DNA of 33,150 nt. Source: an uncultured Saprospiraceae bacterium (GTDB lineage: Bacteria; Bacteroidota; Bacteroidia; Chitinophagales; Saprospiraceae). The notes below the pieces were generated by a model. That model was not told the origin of the DNA. It searched no databases and worked only from the letters and a program-made list of their open reading frames with translations. Shown one piece after another: positions 32,985-33,150 of this stretch (within the stretch, counting starts at the first letter, position 1; the number at the start of each line of letters is the position of its first letter). The stretch covers positions 1 to 33,150 of the forward strand of contig CALJVJ010000131.1 of the NCBI GenBank assembly GCA_937974625.1, given 5' to 3'. The translations under genes and the position numbers were made by a program.

Positions 32985-33150
32985 AATCTTAAGTTTTCTC
33001 TCCTTCTTAAATATATACTGTTTTTAGGCAGTATGAATTAATCCGTTATATGCTTGTTTAGTACTTCCTTGCTTGAAAATTGCTTATTTGATGGGTATTT
33101 AAAAAGTAAAACATTCTATCTAATGAACTTCCCTTTTCATCAGTAGTACA
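32985..33150. other. intergenic end of window, no gene seen
   Basis: AT-rich sequence upstream of the SPOR-like protein gene. A small ATACTG/CAGTAT hairpin lies near 33026-33045. No convincing coding sequence or RNA gene is visible. Confidence 0.6.

Overview
The window is AT-rich DNA from a member of the Bacteroidota, probably a free-living, Saprospiria-like heterotroph. Supporting this are a SusC/SusD outer-membrane uptake pair, lipoprotein signals ending in Cys on many exported proteins, a lipoprotein TamA homologue of the TamL type beside a SpoU-type RNA methyltransferase, promoter-like TTG/TAnnTTTG sequences, and a 506-residue helical-repeat protein of a kind I associate with this phylum. 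I see no rRNA, tRNA, CRISPR, prophage or insertion sequence.

Positions 1-12,900 are a nutrient-acquisition region. A GH32 fructosidase lipoprotein is cut by the left edge. Next come the helical-repeat protein, then divergently SusC, SusD and a small third lipoprotein, separated by unusually long, hairpin-rich spacers. A Tat-signal HisC-like aminotransferase, an AEC-family permease and a lipoprotein with every zinc ligand of a subclass B1 metallo-beta-lactamase follow. The most notable signal is a 108-nt block that aligns without gaps upstream of susC (2877-2984) and of the aminotransferase (9059-9166). Each copy carries a 19-bp palindrome exactly 37 nt before a TAnnTTTG box, so the two units are probably co-regulated.

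Positions 12,900-17,400 hold a lipoprotein sulfatase, a 72-aa exported peptide, and a two-gene unit of an MBL-fold hydrolase and a TRAP-type (DctP/TakP-like) binding protein with no TRAP membrane subunits nearby.

Positions 17,400-22,300 look like an exopolysaccharide module. It contains a single-domain response regulator behind a 625-bp upstream region with four TGTCACA/TGTGACA motifs, a sugar-phosphate transferase fused to a degenerate receiver domain (Asp replaced by Asn), and two GT2 glycosyltransferases.

Positions 22,300-33,150 are mostly housekeeping or scattered genes: a cytochrome P450, a BadF-type sugar kinase with 6-phosphofructokinase, tamL divergent from an RNA methyltransferase, a lipoprotein resembling an alpha/beta hydrolase without its nucleophile, and a probable three-gene unit of SPOR/OmpA-like protein, methyltransferase and GNAT acetyltransferase. 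Several strong hairpins mark convergent gene ends.
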